A stretch of DNA of 64,000 nt from Gracilinema caldarium. GTDB taxonomy: Bacteria > Spirochaetota > Spirochaetia > Treponematales > Breznakiellaceae. The stretch covers positions 1-64,000 of the forward strand of contig NZ_JAJUHW010000012.1 of assembly GCF_029265695.1 (NCBI RefSeq), read 5' to 3'. This document shows positions 8,390 through 16,455 of the stretch, one piece after another. Position numbers and translations under genes: made by a program. The first letter of the stretch is position 1. Each line of letters starts with the position of its first letter. The notes under the pieces were generated by a model. That model saw only the letters and a program-made list of their open reading frames with translations. It searched no databases and was not told where the DNA came from.

Positions 8390-9790
8390 TTAGCTCCTTG
8401 TCAGGGTCCCGAAGGGCACCCCCATGGCATATTCCAGGTCCAGAAGCCCGGTCATAAAGTTAAATTGTTCTTTTATTACCTCAAGCTGGGCCTTTCGCAG
8501 ATCCAGGTCCGCATTGGTAATTTCCATTACATCCTTAAGACCCGCCCTATAGGCCTGTTCGGTCAGAGCATAGGCCTTTTGAGCCAAATCCACGTTCAGC
8601 CGCAGGGCACCCATACTTTGCAAAGACTTTTGCAGCTTAAGAACGATGGAATAAACCTCTGTTTCAGTGCCCCGTATGGCGAGAGCAAGATTGCTGTTCA
8701 GCTTCGCAATAGTGTCGTCCAGATCTGATAAGCCCTGGGCTTCCCGGGAAACCGGAAGCAGGCTGTTAAGCCGCCATGCCAGGGTAAGGGTAAACATACC
8801 CGACCGCTGTTTCCAGGAGTCTCCATTGAACCAGTTGTCTTTAAGCGGATCGCCCTGAAAGGTTGGATCAAAGGTCCAGCCTAAAGAAAGAGAAGGCGTA
8901 TAGAGCTGATAAAAGTTAGCCCGGCGGGTACTCTGGAGGAGCAGTATGGATCGACGCAGTTCTTCTAGATCGGGCTTCCCCGCTACAGCCCTGTTGATGA
9001 GATCTTCCAGATTCAATGAATGAGAGAGCGTTTGCGTCGCATCGGGGGGACTCACCGGCGCCAGATCCAGCTTGGTTCCGTGGGGCAGGCCCAGGTTCAT
9101 GGCCAGAGATTCTATGGCAAGGAGGTAACTGTTTTCCAAATCTTGAATAGTTGGTTTTAAATTTTCTACCCCGACCTGGGCCTGCAGCACCGTAAGCTCC
9201 GGCACAAGCCCCGAACGGTAGTTTTGCCGGGCGGTCTCAAGCCGCCATTCAGCTGCGGCAAGATTTTCTTTAAGGAGACTGATATTTTCCTTCAGTAAAA
9301 GAATCTGCAGGTAGCTTTTCCGGACATCCCGTTCTAGCTGAGCGCGAGCCTTTTCATAACTCAGTTTCCCATTTTCATAGTCCATCCGGACATTTTTTAA
9401 TCCCTCAAAAAGGGCGATATTCAGCATAAGACTGGCGGAAAACCGAGAAGAAAGGCTCCACTGGGGCAGTTCATAGGAAATAGGCATGACCGCATACCCT
9501 ACAGGTGGGGTGCCAACAAGTGTCGTCGGAACCAGGGAGGTCACCGTGGAAACCTCGTTGGTCCGGGCCAGGGTGCCGCTTACATCCACGGTGGGAATAA
9601 ATACGTTCCAGGCTGTATCGGCTTTCCGCTGCTTAGTGCCCAAATCCCGTTTTGTATTGTTTAAAGACAAGTTTTGGGCTATCGCCAGGTTCACCGCCTC
9701 ATCAATATTCAAAGTCCGTACTTCTTGGGCAGATAGAACTGAGCTCACCGCTGCCACAAGAAAGAAGCTCCATAGATATCGATGTTTCAT
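8390..9790 (-). CDS. TolC-like outer-membrane efflux protein
   Basis: About 466 residues with an N-terminal signal (MKHRYLWSFFLVAAVSSVLS) and the duplicated TolC repeat: LNIDEAVNLAIAQNLSLNN at the start of the first half, and long helical stretches with an LKDVMEITNADLDLRKAQLEV segment in the second. It would form the trimeric channel of the RND system. The ATG at 9790 is preferred over 9799 because AAAGG is then correctly spaced. The regulator gene ends at 9787, so the two genes overlap by a few bases. Confidence 0.92.
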   Translation of the reverse strand: MKHRYLWSFFLVAAVSSVLSAQEVRTLNIDEAVNLAIAQNLSLNNTKRDLGTKQRKADTAWNVFIPTVDVSGTLARTNEVSTVTSLVPTTLVGTPPVGYAVMPISYELPQWSLSSRFSASLMLNIALFEGLKNVRMDYENGKLSYEKARAQLERDVRKSYLQILLLKENISLLKENLAAAEWRLETARQNYRSGLVPELTVLQAQVGVENLKPTIQDLENSYLLAIESLAMNLGLPHGTKLDLAPVSPPDATQTLSHSLNLEDLINRAVAGKPDLEELRRSILLLQSTRRANFYQLYTPSLSLGWTFDPTFQGDPLKDNWFNGDSWKQRSGMFTLTLAWRLNSLLPVSREAQGLSDLDDTIAKLNSNLALAIRGTETEVYSIVLKLQKSLQSMGALRLNVDLAQKAYALTEQAYRAGLKDVMEITNADLDLRKAQLEVIKEQFNFMTGLLDLEYAMGVPFGTLTRS

Positions 9791-10992
9791 TCTTTCCATC
9801 CTTTAACCCCATGGGTCATATAGATAAACAGTTCCCTTAAATTCAACAAAGATTCCTCATTCCCCACATTCTGACGGACTTCCACCATGAGCTGGTTTAC
9901 CACATAAAAAAGCACCAATCGGGCTAGGGTAAGTCCATCCCAGCGGGCTACCGCAGCTTTAAGTGGTAATTCGTGTATAAAAGAAAAAAGTTCAAGACTT
10001 CCTTGGGGGAAAAGCATGCCCAGCTCTATCCGCTGAAGCCGTACCCAATCCAAAACAAGAAGGACGTCCCGGTTGTTACGCAGATAGTCATTGACGGTAC
10101 GCAGAGTCAGATAAAGGCGATCCATCGGATCGGGAGACAGGTCTAAGACTCTTTTTAAAGATTGGGATATATGTTCAAATTCTTTTAGGAATAGCTGCCT
10201 GAGCATTTCCTCCTTGCTTGCAAAATGGGCATAGAGGCCGCTCTTAGAAAGACCTGCTTTTTCTGCCACAAATTTCATTGAAGCATCCCAGGGGCCCGCT
10301 TCTCCGATGGCTCGGGCAACCGCCGCAAGGAGCTGGGCTGATGCGGCACTATCATGCCGGGCATCTATAGGCGGTGCTTCTTTCATGGCCATAAAAGCCC
10401 TGTCCAGGGCATCAAAATCTGGCATAGACACCGGTGAGCCAGGAACACACAATCCATCATAGACCAATTCGCTTACCATCCGCAGGGACTCCGCTACCGA
10501 TTCCTCCGCAGGTTCATCAACCTGACATCCCTTCTCAAGATGATAATGGGCTACCGAGAATACCACCGTAATGAGCACCATCCGGAGGTAAAAATGATTT
10601 TTCTTTTCTGCCCAGAACACACCGCGCCGCTGGAGTTCCTGCTTAAAGGTCCGGCCCGGTTTTTCCTGCCCTAAGACCAGGTTCAGAAAGAAAATAAAGT
10701 CGTATTTATTCCTGGTAAAATAGTCAGCCAGGGCCCGGCCGATGAAAAGGAGCCGTTTATTACGAGACTCCTGGGATAATGCTTCCGGCAAAACTTGCCG
10801 GACATGATTGGCAAAGCGGTCAAAAAAATCGTTATAGAGGGCGTCCATAAGGGCGTCTTTGCTGCTGAAATGGCGGTACAGGGCGGGTTTGGTCACCCCC
10901 AAATACTGGGCCACATCGGAAAGGCTTCTTTTTTTATAAAAGTCCCGGCCCCAAACTATCAGGGCCGCTTTCAAGATATCCGCTTGAGTCAT
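9787..10992 (-). CDS. Single-chain double TetR-family regulator of the efflux operon
   Basis: 401 residues, twice the usual TetR length. Two complete TetR units are fused. The first has its helix-turn-helix at residues about 24-43 (LSDVAQYLGVTKPALYRHF) followed by a ligand-binding helical domain to about 200. The second has a helix-turn-helix at about 239-257 (MKFVAEKAGLSKSGLYAHF) and its own C-terminal domain. Normal TetR proteins dimerise to read a palindrome, so a tandem protein could bind as a pseudo-dimer in one chain. The gene heads the efflux operon and a palindrome overlaps its promoter, so autoregulation with ligand-relieved repression is inferred. No clear Shine-Dalgarno precedes ATG 10992. 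Confidence 0.9.
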   Translation of the reverse strand: MTQADILKAALIVWGRDFYKKRSLSDVAQYLGVTKPALYRHFSSKDALMDALYNDFFDRFANHVRQVLPEALSQESRNKRLLFIGRALADYFTRNKYDFIFFLNLVLGQEKPGRTFKQELQRRGVFWAEKKNHFYLRMVLITVVFSVAHYHLEKGCQVDEPAEESVAESLRMVSELVYDGLCVPGSPVSMPDFDALDRAFMAMKEAPPIDARHDSAASAQLLAAVARAIGEAGPWDASMKFVAEKAGLSKSGLYAHFASKEEMLRQLFLKEFEHISQSLKRVLDLSPDPMDRLYLTLRTVNDYLRNNRDVLLVLDWVRLQRIELGMLFPQGSLELFSFIHELPLKAAVARWDGLTLARLVLFYVVNQLMVEVRQNVGNEESLLNLRELFIYMTHGVKGWKE

Positions 10993-10996
10993 CTAT

Positions 10997-11020
10997 ATGT
11001 TACCGACCGGTCGTTAACAT
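10997..11020. promoter_or_regulatory. Operator palindrome upstream of the double TetR gene
   Basis: A 24-base palindrome centred on CGACCGGTCG with GTTA/TAAC outer arms; only one base pair of the twelve is mismatched. It resembles AcrR-type operators (ACCGACCGGTCG) and lies 4 bases upstream of the regulator ATG, overlapping the -10 hexamer. Repressor binding would block the promoter of the whole efflux operon. Confidence 0.8.
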
Positions 11021-11045
11021 ACAGCAGATTATATATTATTGTCAA
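11016..11045 (-). promoter_or_regulatory. Promoter of the efflux operon
   Basis: On the minus strand a consensus TTGACA (11045-11040), an 18-base spacer and TATGTT (11021-11016). The -10 is embedded in the TetR-type palindrome. The 11051-11977 gene ends just upstream. Confidence 0.65.
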
Positions 11046-11050
11046 TTGGC

Positions 11051-11977
11051 TCACGCATTGATATCGATTGCTATTTCCGTGCCTGACTTGCTCTGGATAT
11101 GGAGCGTCCCATTGAGCTGCTTCGTTAATTCCCGTATCAGCACCATACCAAAACTTGTAGAATTATCCGCAGCAAAATCGGGCGGAAGACCTACACCATC
11201 ATCCTTGATAGAAATGTGCAAAATATCACCCTGTCTTTTTGCTTGTATTGAGATACGACCTGCAGCGCGTCCGGAAAAGGCATATTTCATCGCATTGGTT
11301 AAAACTTCGTTAATTATGATACCCAGGGGCTGCAAGATCTTAGAATCTAAATTGATATCATCAATTTCAGTATCTACAGTCACCTTATCCTTGTCAGGGA
11401 AGGTGTCCATAATCTCCTCTGTTAATGAAATAACATAATCTCGCAGAGAAAGGGTTTTATAATCTGTTGATGAATATAATTTATCATATAGCACCATCAT
11501 GCTTTCTATCCGGTTCTGTGCATCATCGAGGGCTGAAACCGCCCCAGCATCCTGCAGCACTGCGGATTGAAGAGACAGAAGGCTTTTCATGGTATTCATA
11601 TTATTTTTGATACGATGGTGTACTTCTTTTAAAAGGTTTTCTTTTTCATCCAGCAGATTCCTAATTTGTTGTTCATACCTATTCCGTTCATTAAAGATAT
11701 GGGCTATTCCTAATACACCGCATAACATACAAAGAGAAAGGACAAGCCCGATACTTTCATTGATCATATTAATCGACAACACAGAAGGAGAGTCTTGAAA
11801 TAGGTAGACAGAACTGAACACAATAATACGGCGTACACTCATCAGTACCAGCGCCAGGGTAATGAAAATCCATGAGACAGTTTTGCCAGATATTTTGATG
11901 AGCCTGATTGCGAAATATGCGGCAAGCAGCTGAAGCACTATGGAAGTTAACGGAATGCCATTTAAAAGGATACTCAT
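11051..11977 (-). CDS. Membrane sensor histidine kinase (HisKA_2 / HWE-like)
   Basis: 308 residues. Three N-terminal membrane helices (about 1-100) without a recognisable sensor domain are followed by a coiled linker and the phospho-acceptor motif LLKEVHHRIKNNM, diagnostic of HisKA_2 kinases. The HATPase_c domain shows the N box (IINEVLTNAMKYAF), DDGVGLP and a short G2 region ending at the C-terminus. No response regulator is adjacent, so its partner is unknown. ATG at 11977 is preferred to the in-frame TTG at 11983; no Shine-Dalgarno is visible and TATGCT (11989-11984) stands six bases upstream. It lies 46 bases after the adenosyltransferase gene. Confidence 0.88.
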   Translation of the reverse strand: MSILLNGIPLTSIVLQLLAAYFAIRLIKISGKTVSWIFITLALVLMSVRRIIVFSSVYLFQDSPSVLSINMINESIGLVLSLCMLCGVLGIAHIFNERNRYEQQIRNLLDEKENLLKEVHHRIKNNMNTMKSLLSLQSAVLQDAGAVSALDDAQNRIESMMVLYDKLYSSTDYKTLSLRDYVISLTEEIMDTFPDKDKVTVDTEIDDINLDSKILQPLGIIINEVLTNAMKYAFSGRAAGRISIQAKRQGDILHISIKDDGVGLPPDFAADNSTSFGMVLIRELTKQLNGTLHIQSKSGTEIAIDINA

Positions 11978-12022
11978 AACCAAAGCATAGTGTCACTTTC
12001 CATAATTTTCCAGAATTGGCCT

Positions 12023-12547
12023 TTATTTGTACCGGATAGCTCCTTCGGCTTGTTCTTCGTAGCGGGCCAACATGAATAGCAGGTCCGATAAGCGGTTCAC
12101 AAAACGCCTCGTGGGGCCGTCCACCGCATCCTGCCGGGCCAAAGCTACAATACGCCGTTCAGCCCGGCGGCAGACGGTTCTGCAAATATCCAGCTTGGCA
12201 GAGCTGTCGGTGGATCCCGGTATGACAAAGCCCTTGAGGGGCACCGCCGATTCCAGTTCATGAACCCAATCGGTCAGGCGGTCCACATCTGCTTCCACAA
12301 CAGGCTGTACATAGGCACCGGGACTCAGGGTTGCCAGGGACCCTGCCACCCGAAAAAGATCCCGCTGCAAAATATCGATTATTTCCTTAACCCGATCTGT
12401 TTTTACATTACGCCGGGCATCTCCTAAGAATGCGTTGAGTTCATCAATAGTACCATAACATTCGACCCGCAGAGAATCTTTGCCGACCCGTTCACCGGAC
12501 CACAGGCCCGTAGTGCCGTCATCGCCGGTTTTGGTTGAAATACTCAT
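12023..12547 (-). CDS. Cob(I)alamin adenosyltransferase, PduO type
   Basis: 174 residues, normal for PduO-type ATP:corrinoid adenosyltransferases, which make adenosylcobalamin from cob(I)alamin and ATP. The ATP-binding N-terminus STKTGDDGTTGLW, the CYGTIDELNAFLGDAR segment, CRTVCRRAERR and the C-terminal NRLSDLLFMLAR are all present. The cofactor would serve B12-dependent mutases or dehydratases encoded elsewhere. The start lies inside the last 29 bases of the AlaX gene, indicating one transcription unit. Confidence 0.94.
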   Translation of the reverse strand: MSISTKTGDDGTTGLWSGERVGKDSLRVECYGTIDELNAFLGDARRNVKTDRVKEIIDILQRDLFRVAGSLATLSPGAYVQPVVEADVDRLTDWVHELESAVPLKGFVIPGSTDSSAKLDICRTVCRRAERRIVALARQDAVDGPTRRFVNRLSDLLFMLARYEEQAEGAIRYK

Positions 12548-13718
12548 GATTTTCAGCTCCTTCTACAAACCTATTCAAATCTTCCCGGGACGAAAAGGAT
12601 CCCTGGTAATAAGTAGGCCCGCCGCCTCCCGTTCCGCCGCTTGCTTCAAGGAGGGACTTGCAAACAGGCCTCAGATCGGCATCGGTTCTGCCGGTCAGCA
12701 GTGCAGCCTTAAGCTCAGGGACGCTGGCGACCAAAATAAACTGGTCCGTCTCTTTTTGCAGCGCCCGGCCTACCCGGAGGGCTTCATCCATAGAACGGTC
12801 GGAAAAGACTTTACTGATAAGCGGCGATTTGCGTGTTTCTTCAAGAATCTGGGCAGCTTCCAGGGATGCAAGCCGTTCCTTAAGTATAAGCATCTGCTTA
12901 TCCTGAATGCTCAATTTTTCGGCGAGATTTGCCACAGCCCTGGCAAGTTCATCCTGGGGAACCTTAAGGCTGTGGCTCGCTGCCCCTGCGGCTTCCCGAA
13001 GCAGCCGGTACTCCCCTACGACCCGCTGTCCTGCGATAAAACTCAGGCGCATCATACCCTTGTACTTTTCTGCCCCCAGGACAGCCAAGGTTCCAATTTG
13101 CCCGGTGGAAGCAAGGTGTATACCCGCGCAGGGTGAATAATCGTATCCGTCAATTTCTACAATACGGAGCAGTTGCTCCCCTTCCGGAGGTTTTTTGCGC
13201 AGGGGAAAACTATTCGCATCCTCAGGCGGACAAAGATGGGTGATAATCTTAAAATTCTCCCGGATAAGTTCATTAACTGAGTCTTCTATAAAAAGGAGGT
13301 CTTCCGGCGAAAGTACGGATATATCCACATCGATGGTGTTAAAACGGTCACCCAGGTGCATGGAAACCGTGGGCCCCCCCGTAAGTCTTAAAATTGTAGC
13401 AGAGAGAAGATGCTGGGTCGTATGCTGGGTAGAAAAGTCGGTGCGGCGCCGGCGGTCAAGTTTGAGCCGGGCCGGCCCTGGTGCTAACGAGGAATCATCG
13501 GCTACAACATGGTATATGGTTTCACCCGCAAATTGGACATCCACCACAGGGACATCGTTAATCCAGCCATGGTCCGCAGGCTGGCCGCCGCCTTCGGGAT
13601 ACAGGATTGTTTTGTCCAGCACCAGGGCCGGCCTGTTATCGCAGGTTTCTATAGCAAGAACTGACACGTCAAGTTCATCAAGCCAACTCTGATCATAATA
13701 GAGGATTTTTGTTTCCAT
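12519..13718 (-). CDS. Alanyl-tRNA editing protein, long AlaX type with DHHA1 domain
   Basis: 399 residues resembling the AlaRS editing domain plus C-Ala/DHHA1 portion without the aminoacylation core. It has the zinc-dependent deacylase signatures FSTQHTTQHLLS (HxxxH) and YDYSPCAGIH (CxxxH), the entry motif ILYPEGGGQPADHG, and a C-terminal DHHA1 glycine-rich segment (EASGGTGGGGPTYYQG). It should hydrolyse Ser-tRNA(Ala) or Gly-tRNA(Ala). The start METKILYY at 13718 matches the family N-terminus; the frame extends to 13781 but without support. There is no Shine-Dalgarno, and a promoter ends 6 bases before the ATG. It heads a run with the adenosyltransferase. Confidence 0.9.
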   Translation of the reverse strand: METKILYYDQSWLDELDVSVLAIETCDNRPALVLDKTILYPEGGGQPADHGWINDVPVVDVQFAGETIYHVVADDSSLAPGPARLKLDRRRRTDFSTQHTTQHLLSATILRLTGGPTVSMHLGDRFNTIDVDISVLSPEDLLFIEDSVNELIRENFKIITHLCPPEDANSFPLRKKPPEGEQLLRIVEIDGYDYSPCAGIHLASTGQIGTLAVLGAEKYKGMMRLSFIAGQRVVGEYRLLREAAGAASHSLKVPQDELARAVANLAEKLSIQDKQMLILKERLASLEAAQILEETRKSPLISKVFSDRSMDEALRVGRALQKETDQFILVASVPELKAALLTGRTDADLRPVCKSLLEASGGTGGGGPTYYQGSFSSREDLNRFVEGAENHEYFNQNRR

Positions 13719-13724
13719 GATTTC

Positions 13725-13753
13725 AGTATGATAGCTCTCAAGGCAGGGGTCAA
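13725..13753 (-). promoter_or_regulatory. Promoter of the AlaX gene, leaderless architecture
   Basis: On the minus strand TTGACC (13753-13748), a 17-base spacer and CATACT (13730-13725), with six bases to the ATG at 13718. Confidence 0.5.
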
Positions 13754-13774
13754 GCGGAGAAAAAAACTCCAGGA

Positions 13775-13803
13775 ATGACAATTTCCCTCTTTTATTGTAT
13801 ACT
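13775..13803 (+). promoter_or_regulatory. Promoter of the TrmH-family gene, leaderless architecture
   Basis: ATGACA (13775-13780), exactly 17 bases, TATACT (13798-13803), then eight bases to ATG 13812. It is divergent from the AlaX promoter in the same 94-base gap. No Shine-Dalgarno lies in between. Confidence 0.6.
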
Positions 13804-13811
13804 TACATGAA

Positions 13812-14570
13812 ATGCGGAATAAACTGACCAAGGAGCTTGCGGTCTGCGGTTTTAATGCGGCAGCAGCTCTTGCAAACATACATCCAGAAAACATTAAGCG
13901 ACTTTTCCTGCGGCAGGACAGGCTCAAACACTTTACCAAGGCATGCAAGTTTTTGGCGGAGCAAAAAAGGCCCTACAAGATTTGCGATGATGATGAACTT
14001 GAGCGGCTCTGCAAAAGCCCCCGCCACCAGGGAGTGGTGGCCATGATTCTAGAACCGGAAGTGGAGCCGCTAAAACCCGAAGAGCTTGATGAATGGGCTC
14101 GGCAAAAACAGTTCGGGCTTATTCTTGATTCGGTGGGAAATGACAACAACCTGGGGGCAATCATCCGGTCTGCGGCATTTTTTGGCGCCACCTGGGTGAT
14201 ACTTTCTGAACGTGACAAGGAAGCCCGGCTCACAACCAGTGCATACCGGGTTGCAGAAGGAGGCATGGAATATGTCCGCATCCGAAAAGTCCGGAATATG
14301 GCGGCCTTTGTCACCGAAGCAGCAACAAAACTCCTTGTATTGGGAGCCCACCACCGAGCACGGCTCCGGCTCCATGATCTTTCCACCCTTACAGAGCCGC
14401 CCTACCGGGGTTTTGCCGTGGTAGTCGGAAATGAAGAAACGGGCCTTTCAAACGAAGTTTCAGAGGCCTGTTCCTATCTGGTGCGAATTCCCGGTTCAGG
14501 CCAGATTGAAAGCCTCAATGTTGCCCAGGCAGCAACCCTATTCCTCCATGAAATATCCAGCCTTGCTTAA
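13812..14570 (+). CDS. TrmH/SpoU-family RNA 2'-O-methyltransferase
   Basis: 252 residues: an N-terminal substrate-binding domain (about 1-95) and a C-terminal SPOUT methyltransferase with the three TrmH motifs. These are NDNNLGAIIRSAAFFGA (motif 1), FAVVVGNEETGLSNEV (motif 2) and RIPGSGQIESLNVAQAATLFLHE (motif 3, the knot binding S-adenosylmethionine). It methylates a ribose in tRNA or 23S rRNA; which nucleotide cannot be told. The ATG follows a promoter by eight bases. The downstream kinase gene starts inside its last 23 bases. Confidence 0.92.
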   Translation: MRNKLTKELAVCGFNAAAALANIHPENIKRLFLRQDRLKHFTKACKFLAEQKRPYKICDDDELERLCKSPRHQGVVAMILEPEVEPLKPEELDEWARQKQFGLILDSVGNDNNLGAIIRSAAFFGATWVILSERDKEARLTTSAYRVAEGGMEYVRIRKVRNMAAFVTEAATKLLVLGAHHRARLRLHDLSTLTEPPYRGFAVVVGNEETGLSNEVSEACSYLVRIPGSGQIESLNVAQAATLFLHEISSLA

Positions 14571-15852
14571 ACGAATCAGTCTTTGGATACTGGGGGACCA
14601 GAACAACACACCCCTTTCCCCGGACAGGATGCGCAAGGAATACCTTGTCCAATTCCTTCTCGTCCTTTTGCCGATTATTGTATCCACCCTCAGTATAGAT
14701 GTTTTTCGGGGTCCTGATGTTTTTACCGTGACCCGGATTGGAGCCAGCCTTTCGCTCGCCCTTTGCCTTATGCTCCTTAAATTGAACTTATATGGTGCAG
14801 CCATTCCGGTCCTCTTTTTTGGGGGCACCATATCAGTCGCTGCAGCTCTTATTCCTTCGGCAATCTACGAAAGGACATCGGGGGCTCTCATGCCCCTGGC
14901 AGCATTAGTCTTTTTTGCAGCCATAGTTCTTATTGGACTTTATTCTGACAAGCTTCGCTGTGCCCTTGGGCTCCTTGTCATAGCAATCACCTTTGATATC
15001 CTGGAGCTTTTTTTTAATAGCCACATTACCCCAGCGGTCATCAATGCACGATTTGGTGTCGTGATTCTGCATATATCAGCCCTGGGGATAAACACCTTTC
15101 TGCGCCATTATTTTGACCGGGTAAACCAGATTGCCGAAGCTCGGAGAATCATGAACCGGCACTTGGAAAAGCTCATCGCCGATACCCGCCAGGATGGGCT
15201 CGACCGGCTCGCATCCCTTACTCACGATCTCCGCTCTCCTATTACCTCGATCATGGGAGTCCAAGCCCTCCTCGCTGCCACAGAACTTACGGAAGAACAA
15301 AAGACCTATGTAGATATCCTTTCCCGTTCAAACAAACTGATGTTTGATCTTGTCCAGTCCATATTGGAACCGGAAGTTCAGGATGATAAAACACTAGAAA
15401 ATAAAGTAAATCTGGTCCATTTAGTGGATCGAGCCCTCGGGAGCTATCGCATTCTTGCTCAGGCTAAGGGACTTAATGTTACGGTATCCATTCCAGAAAA
15501 CATACCCCGCCCAGACATTCCAAAAGCCGAGTTTATTAGAATAATAGAAAACCTGATGGATAACGCTATTAAATACACAAGTACCGGGAGCATCACCATT
15601 TCTGCCCGAAAAAAAACCGAGAATAAAAAGCCATTTGTCGTACTAACCATAAGCGACACCGGTCAGGGTATAAGTGCAGAACGGCTCGCAGAAATAAAAG
15701 CAGACACCGTTTCGCCGGATGAACAGTTTTCCACATCCCACGGTCTTGGACTGAGCGGTGCTATCGAAAAAATCAGCCAGGCTGGTGGCAGCCTTGACAT
15801 CACGAGCAGCCCCGGCAGGGGCACCACGATTACCCTCATACTTCCTGCGTAG
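14548..15852 (+). CDS. Membrane sensor histidine kinase (orphan)
   Basis: 434 residues from the ATG at 14548; a longer frame to 14431 would overlap the methyltransferase by 140 bases and is disfavoured. About five or six membrane helices fill the first 190 residues. HisKA follows with LASLTHDLRSPITSIMGV (phosphorylated His), then HATPase_c with the N box ENLMDNAIKYTS, SDTGQGIS and GLGLSGAIEKISQAGG. The signal is unknown and no response regulator is adjacent. It overlaps the convergent metalloprotease gene by 17 bases at its end. Confidence 0.9.
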   Translation: MKYPALLKRISLWILGDQNNTPLSPDRMRKEYLVQFLLVLLPIIVSTLSIDVFRGPDVFTVTRIGASLSLALCLMLLKLNLYGAAIPVLFFGGTISVAAALIPSAIYERTSGALMPLAALVFFAAIVLIGLYSDKLRCALGLLVIAITFDILELFFNSHITPAVINARFGVVILHISALGINTFLRHYFDRVNQIAEARRIMNRHLEKLIADTRQDGLDRLASLTHDLRSPITSIMGVQALLAATELTEEQKTYVDILSRSNKLMFDLVQSILEPEVQDDKTLENKVNLVHLVDRALGSYRILAQAKGLNVTVSIPENIPRPDIPKAEFIRIIENLMDNAIKYTSTGSITISARKKTENKKPFVVLTISDTGQGISAERLAEIKADTVSPDEQFSTSHGLGLSGAIEKISQAGGSLDITSSPGRGTTITLILPA

Positions 15853-16336
15853 CCTTTGATTCCTCTTTCTTCGCTTGTTCCAGTTCCCGCTGAGCCTGCA
15901 TTTCCATTTGGTACGCTTGGGCCGCGACCCGCATATCCGCTGGGGAAGGGGAACTTACTGCATAGGAAGCATTGATAATTGCCCGGGCTTTCCGGATAGT
16001 GGCTTCCGGGTCTCCCGGCACCGGCGTAAGGTCCACTTTGATAGAACCGCCGACGGCGTATTTGGATCCGTCCGGCAGAGTTATATAGGTGTAATTGATG
16101 GCTCCCGCCGCATAGGGCCCCAGTACTGACATGTGGGCATGTTCATGGGCCTTTACGTCCTGATCAGCAGACACTAGCTCATCGCTGGGCGTCACTTTTG
16201 ATTTTAAGGCATCAGAAAAAGATTGGGACTCAACGGACCTATTGATTTCGGGGCGCCGTGCTTCCGCAGGACGAACCCGCACCACGGATCGAAGAGACTC
16301 AACAGCACTTACAGACCCAACCGGTCCGACCATCAT
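15836..16336 (-). CDS. SprA-like putative metalloprotease (HEHAH motif)
   Basis: 166 residues matching the bacterial SprA-related/CJM1_0395 family. The signature is KAHEHAHMSVLGPYA, an HExxH zinc motif, followed by YTYITLPDGSKYAVGGSIKVDL and PGDPEATIRKARAIINASYA, and the AAQAYQMEMQA tail. Residues 1-55 look disordered and there is no signal peptide, so the protein is probably cytosolic or exported by another route. Protease activity has been inferred from the zinc motif rather than shown. AAAAGGA precedes the ATG pair at 16336/16333. Confidence 0.82.
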   Translation of the reverse strand: MMVGPVGSVSAVESLRSVVRVRPAEARRPEINRSVESQSFSDALKSKVTPSDELVSADQDVKAHEHAHMSVLGPYAAGAINYTYITLPDGSKYAVGGSIKVDLTPVPGDPEATIRKARAIINASYAVSSPSPADMRVAAQAYQMEMQAQRELEQAKKEESKATQEV

Positions 16337-16399
16337 ATATTCCTTTTACTTAAAAAGTAAGTCTTGTTTACCTATTAAGCAATAGCAGACTAAAACGTT

Positions 16400-16428
16400 T
16401 TGACAATCGCCCTTACGAGTCCTAACAT
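16400..16428 (+). promoter_or_regulatory. Promoter of the CsgG/FlgO-like gene
   Basis: TTGACA (16400-16405), 17 bases, TAACAT (16423-16428), then a 27-base leader carrying a strong GAGGAGG Shine-Dalgarno before ATG 16456. This is the normal leadered arrangement, useful as a contrast to the leaderless ones in the window. Confidence 0.65.
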
Positions 16429-16455
16429 TAAATTCATAAAGAGGAGGCTCCCTTT

